DNA of 64,000 nt from Bacteroidota bacterium (GCA_002746305.1 NVWV01000001.1:394396-458395); one strand, 5' to 3'. Positions 18,372-27,461 are shown, counted from the first letter of the stretch. Notes: generated by a model from the letters alone, not told the origin. Numbers and translations: made by a program.

Positions 18372-20156
18372 TTAGTTTGAAGCTACCGTTTCAGTTGTTT
18401 CGGTTTCAGTACTCTCAGTATTTTCGTCAGTTTCCCCTTCATCTTCTTTTGGGTCCTTAGTAAATAAGGCAGATTGTTTGCTTATCCATTTATCATAAGA
18501 CTTCTGGTCTTCTACAATAACCTTCATTTTCATATTGAAATGGGCATTACCACAAATCTTATTACACACTAGGTAGTAATCAAATTCGGGATCTCCTTTT
18601 ATTTTACGCATTTCAGCAGTAGACTTTATCGGAATAAAGGTAAACTGCGTAGGTAAACCGGGAACAACATTCATTTGAGTTCTAAAATATGGAAGGTATG
18701 CCGAATGAATAACATCTCTAGCTCTAAATCTGAGTTTAACAGGTTGATCCTTGACAAGATGAATCTCTTGAACTACTTGGTCATCATCACCTTTACCATC
18801 AAACATATTGCCTTTTTTAACTTTCAGTGCTCGTTGAAGTCTTTCAATTTGAGTATTTCTGGCCTGAATTAAACCTTCTAAATCGTCTAACTTATCACCA
18901 GAGGTATATTCTTTGATTTTTCGAAGATGCTTTTTACGCTCATCACCTACTTTACCACCTAACGTAGATTGAAGTTTAGTCAATCCTTTGGGCAAGTTAA
19001 TGATTGCAGTATCCATAAATAGGATATCGGCTCTTAATTCATCAATCAATTCAGTGGCATGAGCTCTGTTTGCCACCCCAAGAGGGTTGGTACCGTTAAT
19101 AAGATTAAAGTTGGCTTTTCCCAATTCACCATCCTCTCCAGTATAGCGTGCATACCAGCCAAACTGATAAGCGAAAACTTCTATGTTTTGAGCATCTTTT
19201 CCTGCGTCAGAACGAAGAATTTTATTCCACATTTTAAATCCACCAGATACCAATACTGCAAGAACAATTGCAGGTATTATTGTCCAAACATATTCCAGGT
19301 TATTATTATGAGAAAGGAAATATGCTTTCCTTCCTGGCTTTCGTCTGTATTTAAAAGAGAAGTAGAATAAAAGGAATTGAGTGATGAAGAAAACTGGAAG
19401 TGTAGCTATCCAAGTCCATCTCATCATTTTGTCTAATTCTACGCCATGTTCAGAAGCAGAACCAAACTGCGATAGGTCATATTGATAATGAATACTGTAT
19501 TCATAAATGGTTAGTCCAAAGAAACCAATAAGGAATACAAGCATCATATATGCGTTGATATTATTCCAATTGATAATTTCTTTTCCAGTTACATTAGAAA
19601 CCAATTCTAGTATTCCAAATATGAGCAGGATGATGGCAAATACCAAAATACACATTATTAAAACAGCCCAGTTAATATTACTAAAAAGTGAATCACTAAT
19701 GACTGAGACTTCTGGGGTGTTAGAACCCTTATCTATAATGTTACCAGGTCCTCCATTTTCGATGAACATGAGTATCGAGGTAATTTCATCATCTTTCAAG
19801 TTCTGAAAGATATTCATTGCACTTGGATCATATTCGGAAGCTATGATAGCTCGTTCATCCCCGCTTTTAATAAGCTTGCTATTGTCCTTAATCCAAGCTA
19901 GCAACCATGTGTAGTCATAATCATACTTAGCTGCAACTCCATCCAATGGAGGACCTACTACTTTTTTCTTTAAGGCATGACAAGAGGCACAGTTAGCTGT
20001 GAACAGTTTATCTCCTTGTTCAATTCTAGCTTCTGAGGCATCTTGTCCAAGAATTGGTTCGGTTAAATTATTCTTGTACGCAAAGGATTGATTAATGAAT
20101 AGTAAACCAATTACAAGGAGTAACCATTTACTTTGATTTTGAAATTTGTTAGTCAT
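18372..20156 (-). CDS. ctaC: cytochrome c oxidase subunit II with N-terminal cytochrome c domain
   Basis: 594 aa. A signal peptide (1-26) is followed by a class I cytochrome c domain (about 40-137) with heme motif C56-A-S-C59-H60 and a candidate axial Met (M114). Then come two helices (161-187, 200-221), the canonical CoxII hairpin (247-270, 288-306), and the CuA domain with ligands H484, C531, C535, H539 and M542. A charged, partly coiled-coil insertion (about 350-455) splits the CuA domain. The CNKICG form, with Lys where other phyla have Glu, and the ASEHG segment before the hairpin are normal for flavobacterial CoxII. Known caa3 enzymes usually carry the c domain at the C-terminus, so the N-terminal fusion stands out. 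Confidence 0.92.
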   Translation of the reverse strand: MTNKFQNQSKWLLLVIGLLFINQSFAYKNNLTEPILGQDASEARIEQGDKLFTANCASCHALKKKVVGPPLDGVAAKYDYDYTWLLAWIKDNSKLIKSGDERAIIASEYDPSAMNIFQNLKDDEITSILMFIENGGPGNIIDKGSNTPEVSVISDSLFSNINWAVLIMCILVFAIILLIFGILELVSNVTGKEIINWNNINAYMMLVFLIGFFGLTIYEYSIHYQYDLSQFGSASEHGVELDKMMRWTWIATLPVFFITQFLLFYFSFKYRRKPGRKAYFLSHNNNLEYVWTIIPAIVLAVLVSGGFKMWNKILRSDAGKDAQNIEVFAYQFGWYARYTGEDGELGKANFNLINGTNPLGVANRAHATELIDELRADILFMDTAIINLPKGLTKLQSTLGGKVGDERKKHLRKIKEYTSGDKLDDLEGLIQARNTQIERLQRALKVKKGNMFDGKGDDDQVVQEIHLVKDQPVKLRFRARDVIHSAYLPYFRTQMNVVPGLPTQFTFIPIKSTAEMRKIKGDPEFDYYLVCNKICGNAHFNMKMKVIVEDQKSYDKWISKQSALFTKDPKEDEGETDENTESTETETTETVASN

Positions 20157-20192
20157 CTATACTCTGTTCTATTGAGTTAAATTTTGGTGCGA

Positions 20193-20200
20193 CAAAAATA
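20193..20200 (-). promoter_or_regulatory. possible -7 element for the coxII operon
   Basis: The minus strand reads TATTTTTG, a TAnnTTTG match, 36 bases before the coxII ATG. No TTTG/TTG was found at the expected -33 spacing, so this is only a candidate. The rest of the 300-base gap (20157-20456) holds the terminator listed next and nothing else recognised. Confidence 0.3.
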
Positions 20201-20307
20201 CCCTCTATTTTGAATTTAAGTGACAGAGTTCTACCAAATATTCCACATTCTGAAAAGTGTTTAGAATGCATATAAATAGCCTTGAGAATGAATTGGTTAT
20301 ATAAAAC

Positions 20308-20333
20308 AAAAAGAGGGTAGAAACCCTCTTTTT
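20308..20333 (-). terminator. terminator downstream of the glycosyltransferase gene
   Basis: A perfect 11-bp stem (20308-20318 with 20323-20333) around a 4-base loop, A-rich on one side and T-rich on the other. On the minus strand it follows the glycosyltransferase stop at 20457 by about 120 bases and insulates the oxidase operon. Confidence 0.8.
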
Positions 20334-20456
20334 GAAACCAAAAACTAAAACTGAAATATTGCTATTGTTTAGTATTTTAAACAATATCGTACTACAAAGT
20401 TAAAATCATTCCATTCCAATATGTGTCATACCGTAGTCATATCAGTTTGGCAATGG

Positions 20457-21506
20457 CTAGAGACTTGTATAAAGTGACTCATACTGTTGTAAAATTAGGT
20501 TTGAGTCAAATTTTTTAAGTTGTTCAGAAATGAGATTTTCTTTTGTTGATCTGTAACCATCGTCAGATAATCGTTTAATTGACTTTAGAATACTGTCTAT
20601 TGAATTTGGGTCAAAATACTCAGCGGCATTTCCTCCTACTTCCGGCATACTGCTAAGATTGGAAGTCGCAACAGTTTTATGGTGTTGAAATGCTTCCAAA
20701 ATGGGTATGCCAAAACCTTCGAATACAGAGGGGTAAATACAGAAGATAGAATTAGCATATAAAATAGATAGTTCTTCATTACTTACATTCTGCCTAATTT
20801 GAATTCTAGCGTCTTCTTTAGTTTCATTTAAGACTTCATTTAACATTTCACCCGATTTTCCTGCCAATACTAAGTTGATGCTTCCTTCAAATTGTGCAAA
20901 AGCTTTTACCAGATTCGTTAAATTCTTCCTTTTGTCAAAACTGCTTACGCATAGAATATAGGGAGTTTCTGGTTTTTTTTTAGAGTTTATAATCTTTATC
21001 GGAAGACTTAAAGGTATAACCTTAATTTTATGTGGGGCAGTTTTGTAGTAGTGAATTAGGTCCTCTTTAGTCTGAGTGCTTGGAACAACAATTGCATTTG
21101 CATATTGCTGAGCATAATTGACTTTTTTTTCGTAGATAAAACCGTCAATCATTGAGTAGTTCTTCGGATACCTCTTATTGATTAGGTCATGAATGGTTAC
21201 CACAGTTTTAATACCTGTTTTGTGAATACCAAATGGCAACTCATTACTTAGACCGTGATAGATCTCAATTTTATCCTTTTTTAAAGTCGAATTGATAAAC
21301 TTTATTCTCCAAATAGAAGGGAGGAGTGCCCCGATTCCAGAAGCGTAATTTATGTTTCTGGAATAATCGTTATTTACTTTCTTGGGGAGATAGAGGTTGT
21401 AGTTATGTGCATTTCTGGAGATTAGTCCATCAAGAAGCCAACGTGAGTAGTTGCCCAATCCAGTTTGGTTATTGAAATAGCGTTTTGCATCAAAACCTAT
21501 TTTCAT
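20457..21506 (-). CDS. glycosyltransferase family 4 protein
   Basis: 349-aa GT-B glycosyltransferase. The N-terminal domain begins MKIGFDAKRYFNNQTGLGNYSR-like, with the Gly-rich acceptor loop. The C-terminal donor domain has the conserved EGFGIPILEAF (E-x7-E) motif and the SSMPEVGG loop. No signal or membrane segment, so it is cytoplasmic and presumably acts on lipid-linked sugar or LPS/capsule intermediates. Its ATG abuts the dapD stop directly (21507/21506), implying coupled translation with no obvious functional tie. Specificity unknown. Confidence 0.88.
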   Translation of the reverse strand: MKIGFDAKRYFNNQTGLGNYSRWLLDGLISRNAHNYNLYLPKKVNNDYSRNINYASGIGALLPSIWRIKFINSTLKKDKIEIYHGLSNELPFGIHKTGIKTVVTIHDLINKRYPKNYSMIDGFIYEKKVNYAQQYANAIVVPSTQTKEDLIHYYKTAPHKIKVIPLSLPIKIINSKKKPETPYILCVSSFDKRKNLTNLVKAFAQFEGSINLVLAGKSGEMLNEVLNETKEDARIQIRQNVSNEELSILYANSIFCIYPSVFEGFGIPILEAFQHHKTVATSNLSSMPEVGGNAAEYFDPNSIDSILKSIKRLSDDGYRSTKENLISEQLKKFDSNLILQQYESLYTSL

Positions 21507-22322
21507 TTATACGGAAACTTGAAAGTCTCTTAGTACATCATTCAATGAAGTTTTTTTATTGGTTGACTCTTTTCTAGTACCAATTATTAGAGCACAATTG
21601 ACCCCATAGGTTCCTGCCGGGAAGTCTTTGTTTATGCTACCTGGTATCACAACAGACCTTGCGGGTACTTGTCCTTTGTATATAATCGGTTCTGGGCCGG
21701 ATACGTCGATTATTTTAGTACTCATAGTAAGAGTGACACCTGCACCAATCACGGCTTCAGATTTGACATGAACTCCCTCTACAATTATGGATCTACTTCC
21801 GATAAAGCAATTATCCTCAATAATAACGGGTGCAGCTTGTACTGGTTCCAAAACACCACCAATACCAACGCCTCCGCTTAAGTGAACATTTTTACCAATC
21901 TGAGCACAACTCCCAACTGTAGCCCAAGTATCTACCATAGTTCCACTATCAACAAAAGCCCCAATATTGATGTAACTAGGCATCATCACAACACCTCGAG
22001 CAATGTGTGCACCATATCTAGCAACAGCATGAGGAACAACACGAATGCCTTGTTCTGCATAGTTTGTTTTTAGAGCCATCTTGTCGTAAAATTCAAATGG
22101 TCCCACTTCTATTGTCTCCATTTTCTGAATAGGGAAGTATAAGATAACGGCTTTCTTCACCCAGTCATTTACTTTCCAACCATTCTCCGTAGGCTCAGCA
22201 CATCTAAGTTTGCCTTTATCTACTAATTCTATTACTTCTCTAATAGCAGTCTGTACCTCGGTCTGCTCTAAAATAGAGCGGTCATCCCAAGCCTTTAATA
22301 TGGTGTTTTTTAAATCGGTCAT
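21507..22322 (-). CDS. dapD: 2,3,4,5-tetrahydropyridine-2,6-dicarboxylate N-succinyltransferase
   Basis: 271-aa left-handed beta-helix acyltransferase of lysine/meso-diaminopimelate synthesis, which transfers succinyl from succinyl-CoA to tetrahydrodipicolinate. The N-terminal helical domain is followed by hexapeptide repeats (about 95-220). The segments VVPHAVARYGAHIARGV, YINIGAFVDSGTMVDTWATVGSCAQIG and HLSGGVGIGGVLEP are near-invariant in DapD. It shows the organism uses the succinylase branch for peptidoglycan DAP. Confidence 0.96.
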   Translation of the reverse strand: MTDLKNTILKAWDDRSILEQTEVQTAIREVIELVDKGKLRCAEPTENGWKVNDWVKKAVILYFPIQKMETIEVGPFEFYDKMALKTNYAEQGIRVVPHAVARYGAHIARGVVMMPSYINIGAFVDSGTMVDTWATVGSCAQIGKNVHLSGGVGIGGVLEPVQAAPVIIEDNCFIGSRSIIVEGVHVKSEAVIGAGVTLTMSTKIIDVSGPEPIIYKGQVPARSVVIPGSINKDFPAGTYGVNCALIIGTRKESTNKKTSLNDVLRDFQVSV

Positions 22323-22483
22323 TTTGTACGATGCGAAGGTATTAATTATTAATAACTGGACATATTATGCAGATTGTAATGTTGAATATTTGGTTGTAAT
22401 ATGCTGATTGTTAGCAGTTTAATTACTGTTATATTTTTTTGGCACAGCAATTTCAATACAATTAAAATATAAATTACACCAAT

Positions 22484-23188
22484 ATGAAAAAAAATGTACT
22501 CTTAATCATTCTAATTGCCACTGTGGCAGTTTCATGTCAAAATCGCTTTGTTACAAATACTTATGAATCAAGAAAATTTGAACATAAACAGGTTGCTGTT
22601 ATTCCATTAGAATCGGTTTACACCGGTAAAATGCCTGAAAATATAACCAAAGAAGATATTCGAAAAATTGAGGATGCTGAAAGTCTGAGATTTCAAGATT
22701 TAGTTCATTCAAGACTTATTTTCAAAGCAGGAACGAGAAGAAATGAAATTGCACTGGACTTTATCTCACCCAGTATTATCAATTCTAAATTGGAAAAAGC
22801 AAACATTAGTACAAGAGAGGCCGCAACTATGGACCCAATTGAGTTGGCTAAAATACTAGAAGTAGATGTGATTGCCAGAGGGAATGTAACAATGAATCGG
22901 TTTATAAGTGACTTACAATCCTTGAAAATAGACGCAGTTGAAACTGTTGCAAAGCAAGTGATTGCTGCTTTAGGAGGACCCTTGTATTTTCCTAGAACTG
23001 GAACTTTAAGTAGGACATATAGAATAGAAAGTAGTTTAGAGTTATTAGATGCTAAAGATGGGGCAGTTTTATGGAAAACAGCCTTGTTAAGAAATGCAGA
23101 CTGGAGTTATAAGCCAGAGGATGCAGTTGCATCAATGGCAACACAGCACGCATCTTACTTTCCATATAGAAACAAGGAGTTTAAATAG
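22484..23188 (+). CDS. predicted lipoprotein of unknown function
   Basis: 234-aa protein with a lipoprotein signal (LIATVAVSC, Cys18 as the lipidated residue). The mature part has a mixed alpha/beta pattern: HKQVAVIPLES early on, IELAKILEVDVIARGNVTMN in the middle, and IESSLELLDAKDGAVLWKT late. This is the layout seen in periplasmic lipoproteins of the GNA1162/CsgG-like superfamily, where a strand-helix-strand core senses or assembles at the outer membrane, but the similarity is too loose to name a family. Transcribed divergently from dapD and convergent with the PRTase (3-base gap). Confidence 0.75.
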   Translation: MKKNVLLIILIATVAVSCQNRFVTNTYESRKFEHKQVAVIPLESVYTGKMPENITKEDIRKIEDAESLRFQDLVHSRLIFKAGTRRNEIALDFISPSIINSKLEKANISTREAATMDPIELAKILEVDVIARGNVTMNRFISDLQSLKIDAVETVAKQVIAALGGPLYFPRTGTLSRTYRIESSLELLDAKDGAVLWKTALLRNADWSYKPEDAVASMATQHASYFPYRNKEFK

Positions 23189-23191
23189 AAA

Positions 23192-23689
23192 CTAGCTTAA
23201 TGACACACTCATTTTACCATCTACTTCTTCGTAAGTAATGTGTTCTTTGAGTGTGGTGGCAAGTGAAACACCAACATAATTAGCTTGTATTGGAAACTTG
23301 TGGTGATCTCTATTAGCTAATACAGCCGTCCGAACACTTTTAGGAGAATAGGCTAGAATTTCCTTAAGAGCCGCTACCATTGTAGTGCCAGAATTAAGGA
23401 CATCATCCACCAATATTATTGAGTTTTCCTTTATGATTTGTGAATTGGCAATTGTAACAGGAGCATTTAGTGCATCTGTTTTGTCCAGATTTATGGTAGT
23501 AAAAAGGATTTTAATATCTGAGAATTTCTCAAGTCTAAGCTTAATTTTTTGAGCTACGTCAGCACCTCTATCTTGGAGTCCTACTATTACAATAGCATGA
23601 TTGTCATAATGCTGTTCGATAATTTGCCATGCTATACGATCAAGTTTAAGGGCAATTTCTGTATGTGATAGAATTAAAGACTTGGTCAT
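23192..23689 (-). CDS. phosphoribosyltransferase (PyrR-like)
   Basis: 165-aa type I PRTase. The PRPP-binding loop ILVDDVLNSGTTM is clear, and the N-terminal VGLQDRGADVA resembles the PyrR/hypoxanthine PRTase 'flap' region. PyrR proteins are uracil PRTases and pyrimidine attenuators in Firmicutes, while in Bacteroidota the regulatory role is unproven. No pyr genes lie nearby. It is the last gene of the nusB-DUF1573-yajC-coaE run, 5 bases after coaE. Confidence 0.82.
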   Translation of the reverse strand: MTKSLILSHTEIALKLDRIAWQIIEQHYDNHAIVIVGLQDRGADVAQKIKLRLEKFSDIKILFTTINLDKTDALNAPVTIANSQIIKENSIILVDDVLNSGTTMVAALKEILAYSPKSVRTAVLANRDHHKFPIQANYVGVSLATTLKEHITYEEVDGKMSVSLS

Positions 23690-23694
23690 AATAT

Positions 23695-24318
23695 TTAAAC
23701 TTTAAATGGAACAACTCCTTGTTCTCTGATGCTTAATATGTCTTTATGAGCTTGCATAGTTTGTTCAATTAGTGATCGAACACCATCGTTGTAAATAACC
23801 CAGTCAGCTTTGCTCATTCTTTCTCGGTCAGTAGTCTGATTCTGAATTCTTTTTAGAATATCTTCACGTTTGACATGATCTCTTTTGATGATTCGGTTAA
23901 TACGTGTTTCAATGGGACTCGTTACTACAATTACCTTGTGTAAACTTTTATAGCTGTTACTTTCAAAAAGGAGGGCCGCTTCTTTTAATGAATATGGCTC
24001 ATCCTTATGCTCGATAGTCCATTGTTCATAATCTTGCTTTACCGCAGGATGAACAATACTATTCAGTAATTCAAGTTTCTCTTGGTTATTGAAAACCACT
24101 TTTGCCAAGTATTCCCTGTTTAACTCATCTTTTCGAGTATATGCATCCCATCCAAAATTATCTGTGATAGACTTTTTTAAGTCTTTCACATTGTTCATAA
24201 TCCATTTGGCTCTAGAATCTGCATCATAAATAGAAATACCCAGTTGCCTGAAAATCTTACATATTGTAGATTTTCCTGCACCCATTCCTCCGGTTATTCC
24301 TATTCTGAGATGCTGCAT
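23695..24318 (-). CDS. coaE: dephospho-CoA kinase
   Basis: 207-aa P-loop kinase catalysing the last step of coenzyme A synthesis. Walker A is GITGGMGAGKST (7-18), followed by the YDADSRAKWIM segment (substrate-binding Asp) and the EAALLFES lid motif. Length is normal. Seven bases separate it from yajC. Confidence 0.95.
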   Translation of the reverse strand: MQHLRIGITGGMGAGKSTICKIFRQLGISIYDADSRAKWIMNNVKDLKKSITDNFGWDAYTRKDELNREYLAKVVFNNQEKLELLNSIVHPAVKQDYEQWTIEHKDEPYSLKEAALLFESNSYKSLHKVIVVTSPIETRINRIIKRDHVKREDILKRIQNQTTDRERMSKADWVIYNDGVRSLIEQTMQAHKDILSIREQGVVPFKV

Positions 24319-24325
24319 TTGTTAG

Positions 24326-24628
24326 TTAATCTTCTTGAGTTTCTGACGATGTATCTTTTGTAGTAGAATCAAACTCAGAAGCATCAAAACTAATTGCAGC
24401 TCGATTTACTTTCATTTTGGCACCTCCACCTAAGTCTAAAACCGCAGTTAGGTCCTTTAACTCAACGATCTTTCCGTGTATACCTCCCGTAGTGACAATT
24501 TTGTCCCCCTTTTTTAGGTCAGTGATAAATTGTTTTTGTTTCTTCTGCTTCTTTGAGTTTGGCAGAATAAAAAAGAAATATATGACGACGAAAAAGCCAG
24601 CATATAGCAACATTAATTTAGTATCCAT
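24326..24628 (-). CDS. yajC: preprotein translocase subunit YajC
   Basis: 100-aa single-span inner-membrane protein: helix at about residues 5-22, basic cytoplasmic stretch (NSKKQKKQKQF), then the KKGDKIVTTGGIHGKIVEL motif typical of YajC. It is an accessory subunit of the Sec holotranslocon. Its start codon abuts the DUF1573 lipoprotein stop (24628/24629). Confidence 0.93.
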   Translation of the reverse strand: MDTKLMLLYAGFFVVIYFFFILPNSKKQKKQKQFITDLKKGDKIVTTGGIHGKIVELKDLTAVLDLGGGAKMKVNRAAISFDASEFDSTTKDTSSETQED

Positions 24629-25072
24629 TTATTTATCTTTTTTCTCTACAAATACTTTGATTTGGAGTATTGTTTTTACGGGATTAGTATTGGCCAATAT
24701 GGTAATATCCTTGGTAACCATATCACTTTTTCCGGCACTATTAAACTCTACCTTTATTTGACTTGATTCTCCTGGAGCTATAGGCTCTTTAGGCCAATTT
24801 GGTATAGTACATCCACAGCTTGCTGTTGCACTTGAGATGACCAAATCACTCTTTCCAGTATTTTTAAACTTAAATGTATGCTCAACTCTCTCTCCGTCAA
24901 TAATGGTTCCGAAGTCCCAAGCGGTTTCTTTAAAAGAAAATGCAGGTTCTTTGACATTGTTATTATTGTCTGTTTCTATTACAGAGGCGTCTAAACTACT
25001 ATCTTCTTTTGGAGCATTGTTACAGGCTACAAAGAGGAGTAAGGTAAGTGTTATGTAAAGTATATTTTTCAT
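24629..25072 (-). CDS. DUF1573 domain lipoprotein
   Basis: 147-aa protein with lipobox LLLFVAC (Cys17) and one Ig-like DUF1573 domain: AWDFGTIIDGERVEHTFKFKNTGKSDLVIS, then the Cys pair in SCGCTIPNWPKEPIAPGES. This Cys-containing hallmark is very common in Bacteroidota envelope proteins. Function undefined. The nusB-DUF1573-yajC-coaE order is a recurring Bacteroidota arrangement. Confidence 0.9.
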   Translation of the reverse strand: MKNILYITLTLLLFVACNNAPKEDSSLDASVIETDNNNNVKEPAFSFKETAWDFGTIIDGERVEHTFKFKNTGKSDLVISSATASCGCTIPNWPKEPIAPGESSQIKVEFNSAGKSDMVTKDITILANTNPVKTILQIKVFVEKKDK

Positions 25073-25131
25073 TAATTTAAAATTTTGTTGTAAATTATTT
25101 TAAGTCACAAAGTTAACAGATATGTTTTTAT

Positions 25132-26070
25132 CTATCCTATAAGGCCACGCCCCTTTTTATGTATTAAATCTTGCTCTTTCCAGTCGTTGAGAATTTTGTC
25201 CAAGATACCGTTCAGAAATTTTGAACTTTTAGGAGTACTATACATTTTAGCAATTTCAATATACTCGTTTAATGTCACTTTTACAGGTATCATAGGCATA
25301 TGCTTAAACTCCAATAGAGCCATCATCATAAGAACATAATCTATTTTAGTTATACGATCACTGTCCCATCCTGGTGTATATTTATTGATGCTTTCTTCTA
25401 AGGAAGACTTATGTTCAAAGTACTGAGAAACTAAATCCTCAGCCATTTGTAAATCTTCACTTTCATTACGAAATAATGATGGAATCTTAATCCTATTTGT
25501 ATTCTCATAATCTGTGAAAACCTTTTCTAGGCTTTTTAGAATTGGTATTTTTTCATCATACCAGAAGATATTTTTATCCTCCATCAGTTGTTCAAATTCA
25601 ACGGAGTCCAGCAATAAGTATTTATATAAGAATTTAGTGAATTCAAAATAGTCTTGACTACTTAATGAACTACTCATAGCTGCGGCGTACTCATCTGAGT
25701 TCTTAATTTCCTTAAAAATTAGAAGCATAGTGTCCTTTTCTTGTTGCCAGTCAAAAGTAGGTCTAGCTAGATACCCGTCCATTTCAGGTTCTTCTTTCAA
25801 TGCCTGAAGAAATGGATTTTCTGTAATTAGAGCAAAAGATTTTTTATCTTCAGAACTTGGCTGAAATTTAAATTCTGATGGATTACGCTCCGATAATATA
25901 AAATGACTAAACTCTGGACCAAAACTCAATACAGCAAGTAGGTTTTGTCCCATTCCTCGCATAGACTGTTTAACATTATTGACAATAGTTGCAGGCCTTA
26001 CACTCTCTTGACCAAACTCTCCGAAAATAGCTTGAAAAGTCTTAATTCTAATCAGACGTCTGTTTAACAT
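25132..26070 (-). CDS. nusB: transcription antitermination factor NusB (long form)
   Basis: 312 aa, about twice the size of the E. coli NusB, as is usual in Bacteroidota. The opening MLNRRLIRIKTFQAIF and the C-terminal core (WDSDRITKIDYVLMMMALLEF, KVTLNEYIEIAKMYSTPKSSKFLNGILDKI) are the NusB RNA-binding fold; the middle (about 80-200) is a lineage-specific helical expansion. NusB with NusE binds boxA of rRNA transcripts. First gene of the five-gene minus-strand operon. Confidence 0.93.
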   Translation of the reverse strand: MLNRRLIRIKTFQAIFGEFGQESVRPATIVNNVKQSMRGMGQNLLAVLSFGPEFSHFILSERNPSEFKFQPSSEDKKSFALITENPFLQALKEEPEMDGYLARPTFDWQQEKDTMLLIFKEIKNSDEYAAAMSSSLSSQDYFEFTKFLYKYLLLDSVEFEQLMEDKNIFWYDEKIPILKSLEKVFTDYENTNRIKIPSLFRNESEDLQMAEDLVSQYFEHKSSLEESINKYTPGWDSDRITKIDYVLMMMALLEFKHMPMIPVKVTLNEYIEIAKMYSTPKSSKFLNGILDKILNDWKEQDLIHKKGRGLIG

Positions 26071-26090
26071 TTAATGGTAAAAATCAGCGG

Positions 26091-26098
26091 CAAACCTA
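26091..26098 (-). promoter_or_regulatory. possible -7 element upstream of nusB
   Basis: The minus strand reads TAGGTTTG (a TAnnTTTG match) 20 bases before the nusB ATG. No clear -33 element was found. The remaining gap to 26279 shows no other recognised signal. Confidence 0.35.
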
Positions 26099-26279
26099 CG
26101 TCTTTTTTTAAGATAGACGACCTCTTTTGTGAGAAGTATTTTATTTTTTAAACTGCTTGAATTTCGAAAAACACCACATTTTAGTTCATACAGTTTTTGA
26201 CGCAATTGGTGTCTAAAACTCTTCCAAATTATTGAACATTTCCAGATTCAAACTAAATAGTATAATACTGTTTATTCAA

Positions 26280-27380
26280 CTAGTAAGTAGATTGAACACT
26301 TAGAATATCATCAATCCTCTTTTGAGCTAGAACTGTAGCCGCTTTTTGAGTATGAATATCTTGCTGCTCTGCAAGACCAAATATGTTCATAGTCGTATCA
26401 AATATTTTTTCAGTATCCCTCATTGCATTTTCTCTATTGTATCCAATGTGTTCTGAGTAAACATTTATTAGTCCACCAGCATTTATTAAGAAATCTGGGG
26501 CATAAAGAAGTCCTTTGTCTTTTATCATATCACCATGCTCATTCTCATCTGCTAGTTGATTGTTGGCAGCACCTGCAATGATGCTACAGTTTAGGGCATT
26601 TATGTTTTCGGTGTTAAGAATTGCACCTAAAGCACATGGTGCAAAAATGTCAACCCCTAATCCGTAAATTTCATTACCCACAACTACCTTGGCATTGTAG
26701 GTACTTACTGCATGATTCAAGCTTGCAGTATTAATGTCGGAGACAAATATTTCAGCACCTTCTTTATGAACTAATTCTACTAGGTGCATTCCTACCTTAC
26801 CTATACCTTGGATGGATATTTTCTTACCAGAAAGGCTATCAGATCCAAAAGCTCTTTTTGCTGATGCTTTCATACCCATATATACTCCATATGCTGTTAC
26901 AGGAGAAGGATCTCCACCGCCACCCATACTTTCAGGTAAACCAACTACGCTGTCCGTTTCCATATTAACATACTCCATGTCCTTGGTGGTAGTTCCTACG
27001 TCTTCCGCTGTGATGTATTTACCATTTAGATTTTCAATGAAACGTCCAAACTTCCTCATAAGTGCTTCTGACTTGTCTGTATTTGCATCACCTATAATTA
27101 CAGCTTTGGCACCTCCTAGATTTAAACCCGAAATAGCAGCCTTATATGTCATGCCTCTAGAAAGTCTCAATACATCGTTTAAAGCATCGGCTTCAGAAGC
27201 GTAGTTCCACATTCTTGTTCCTCCAAGACCTGGCCCTAGTACGGTGTTATGAATGGCTATAATAGCTTTCAATCCGCTTGCCTTATCGTTGCAAAACACA
27301 ATTTGTTCATGGTTTGTTGTTTTTATATCAGCAAAGAGATCTAATTTAGTATCGTGGGTAGAAATAGTTGATGTGCTCAT
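26280..27380 (-). CDS. Glu/Leu/Phe/Val dehydrogenase, leucine dehydrogenase-like
   Basis: 366-aa NAD-dependent amino-acid dehydrogenase that deaminates branched-chain amino acids. The substrate loop LGPGLGGTRMWNY (48-60), MTYKAA with catalytic-position K80, SGLNLGGAK (84-92), and the Rossmann motif IQGIGKVGMHLVELV match leucine dehydrogenase. The size fits LeuDH (about 360) rather than glutamate dehydrogenase (about 450). It is divergent from the MsbA-like gene, with facing -7 elements between them. Confidence 0.9.
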   Translation of the reverse strand: MSTSTISTHDTKLDLFADIKTTNHEQIVFCNDKASGLKAIIAIHNTVLGPGLGGTRMWNYASEADALNDVLRLSRGMTYKAAISGLNLGGAKAVIIGDANTDKSEALMRKFGRFIENLNGKYITAEDVGTTTKDMEYVNMETDSVVGLPESMGGGGDPSPVTAYGVYMGMKASAKRAFGSDSLSGKKISIQGIGKVGMHLVELVHKEGAEIFVSDINTASLNHAVSTYNAKVVVGNEIYGLGVDIFAPCALGAILNTENINALNCSIIAGAANNQLADENEHGDMIKDKGLLYAPDFLINAGGLINVYSEHIGYNRENAMRDTEKIFDTTMNIFGLAEQQDIHTQKAATVLAQKRIDDILSVQSTY

Positions 27381-27411
27381 TTATTATTAAATTTTAAAAG
27401 TGAATGAATCG

Positions 27412-27430
27412 TAACTTTGCTGCAAAAGTA
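27412..27430. promoter_or_regulatory. back-to-back -7 elements for divergent genes
   Basis: TAACTTTG (27412-27419, plus strand) and CAAAAGTA (27423-27430, that is TACTTTTG on the minus strand) are both full TAnnTTTG matches and sit tail to tail with only 3 bases between them. They point to the MsbA-like gene (plus, TTG at 27462) and leucine dehydrogenase (minus, ATG at 27380). RNA polymerase could not occupy both at once. Neither has a clear TTG at -33. Confidence 0.45.
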
Positions 27431-27461
27431 GAATTTATTTTAACTTGGAATTTGAAACACC

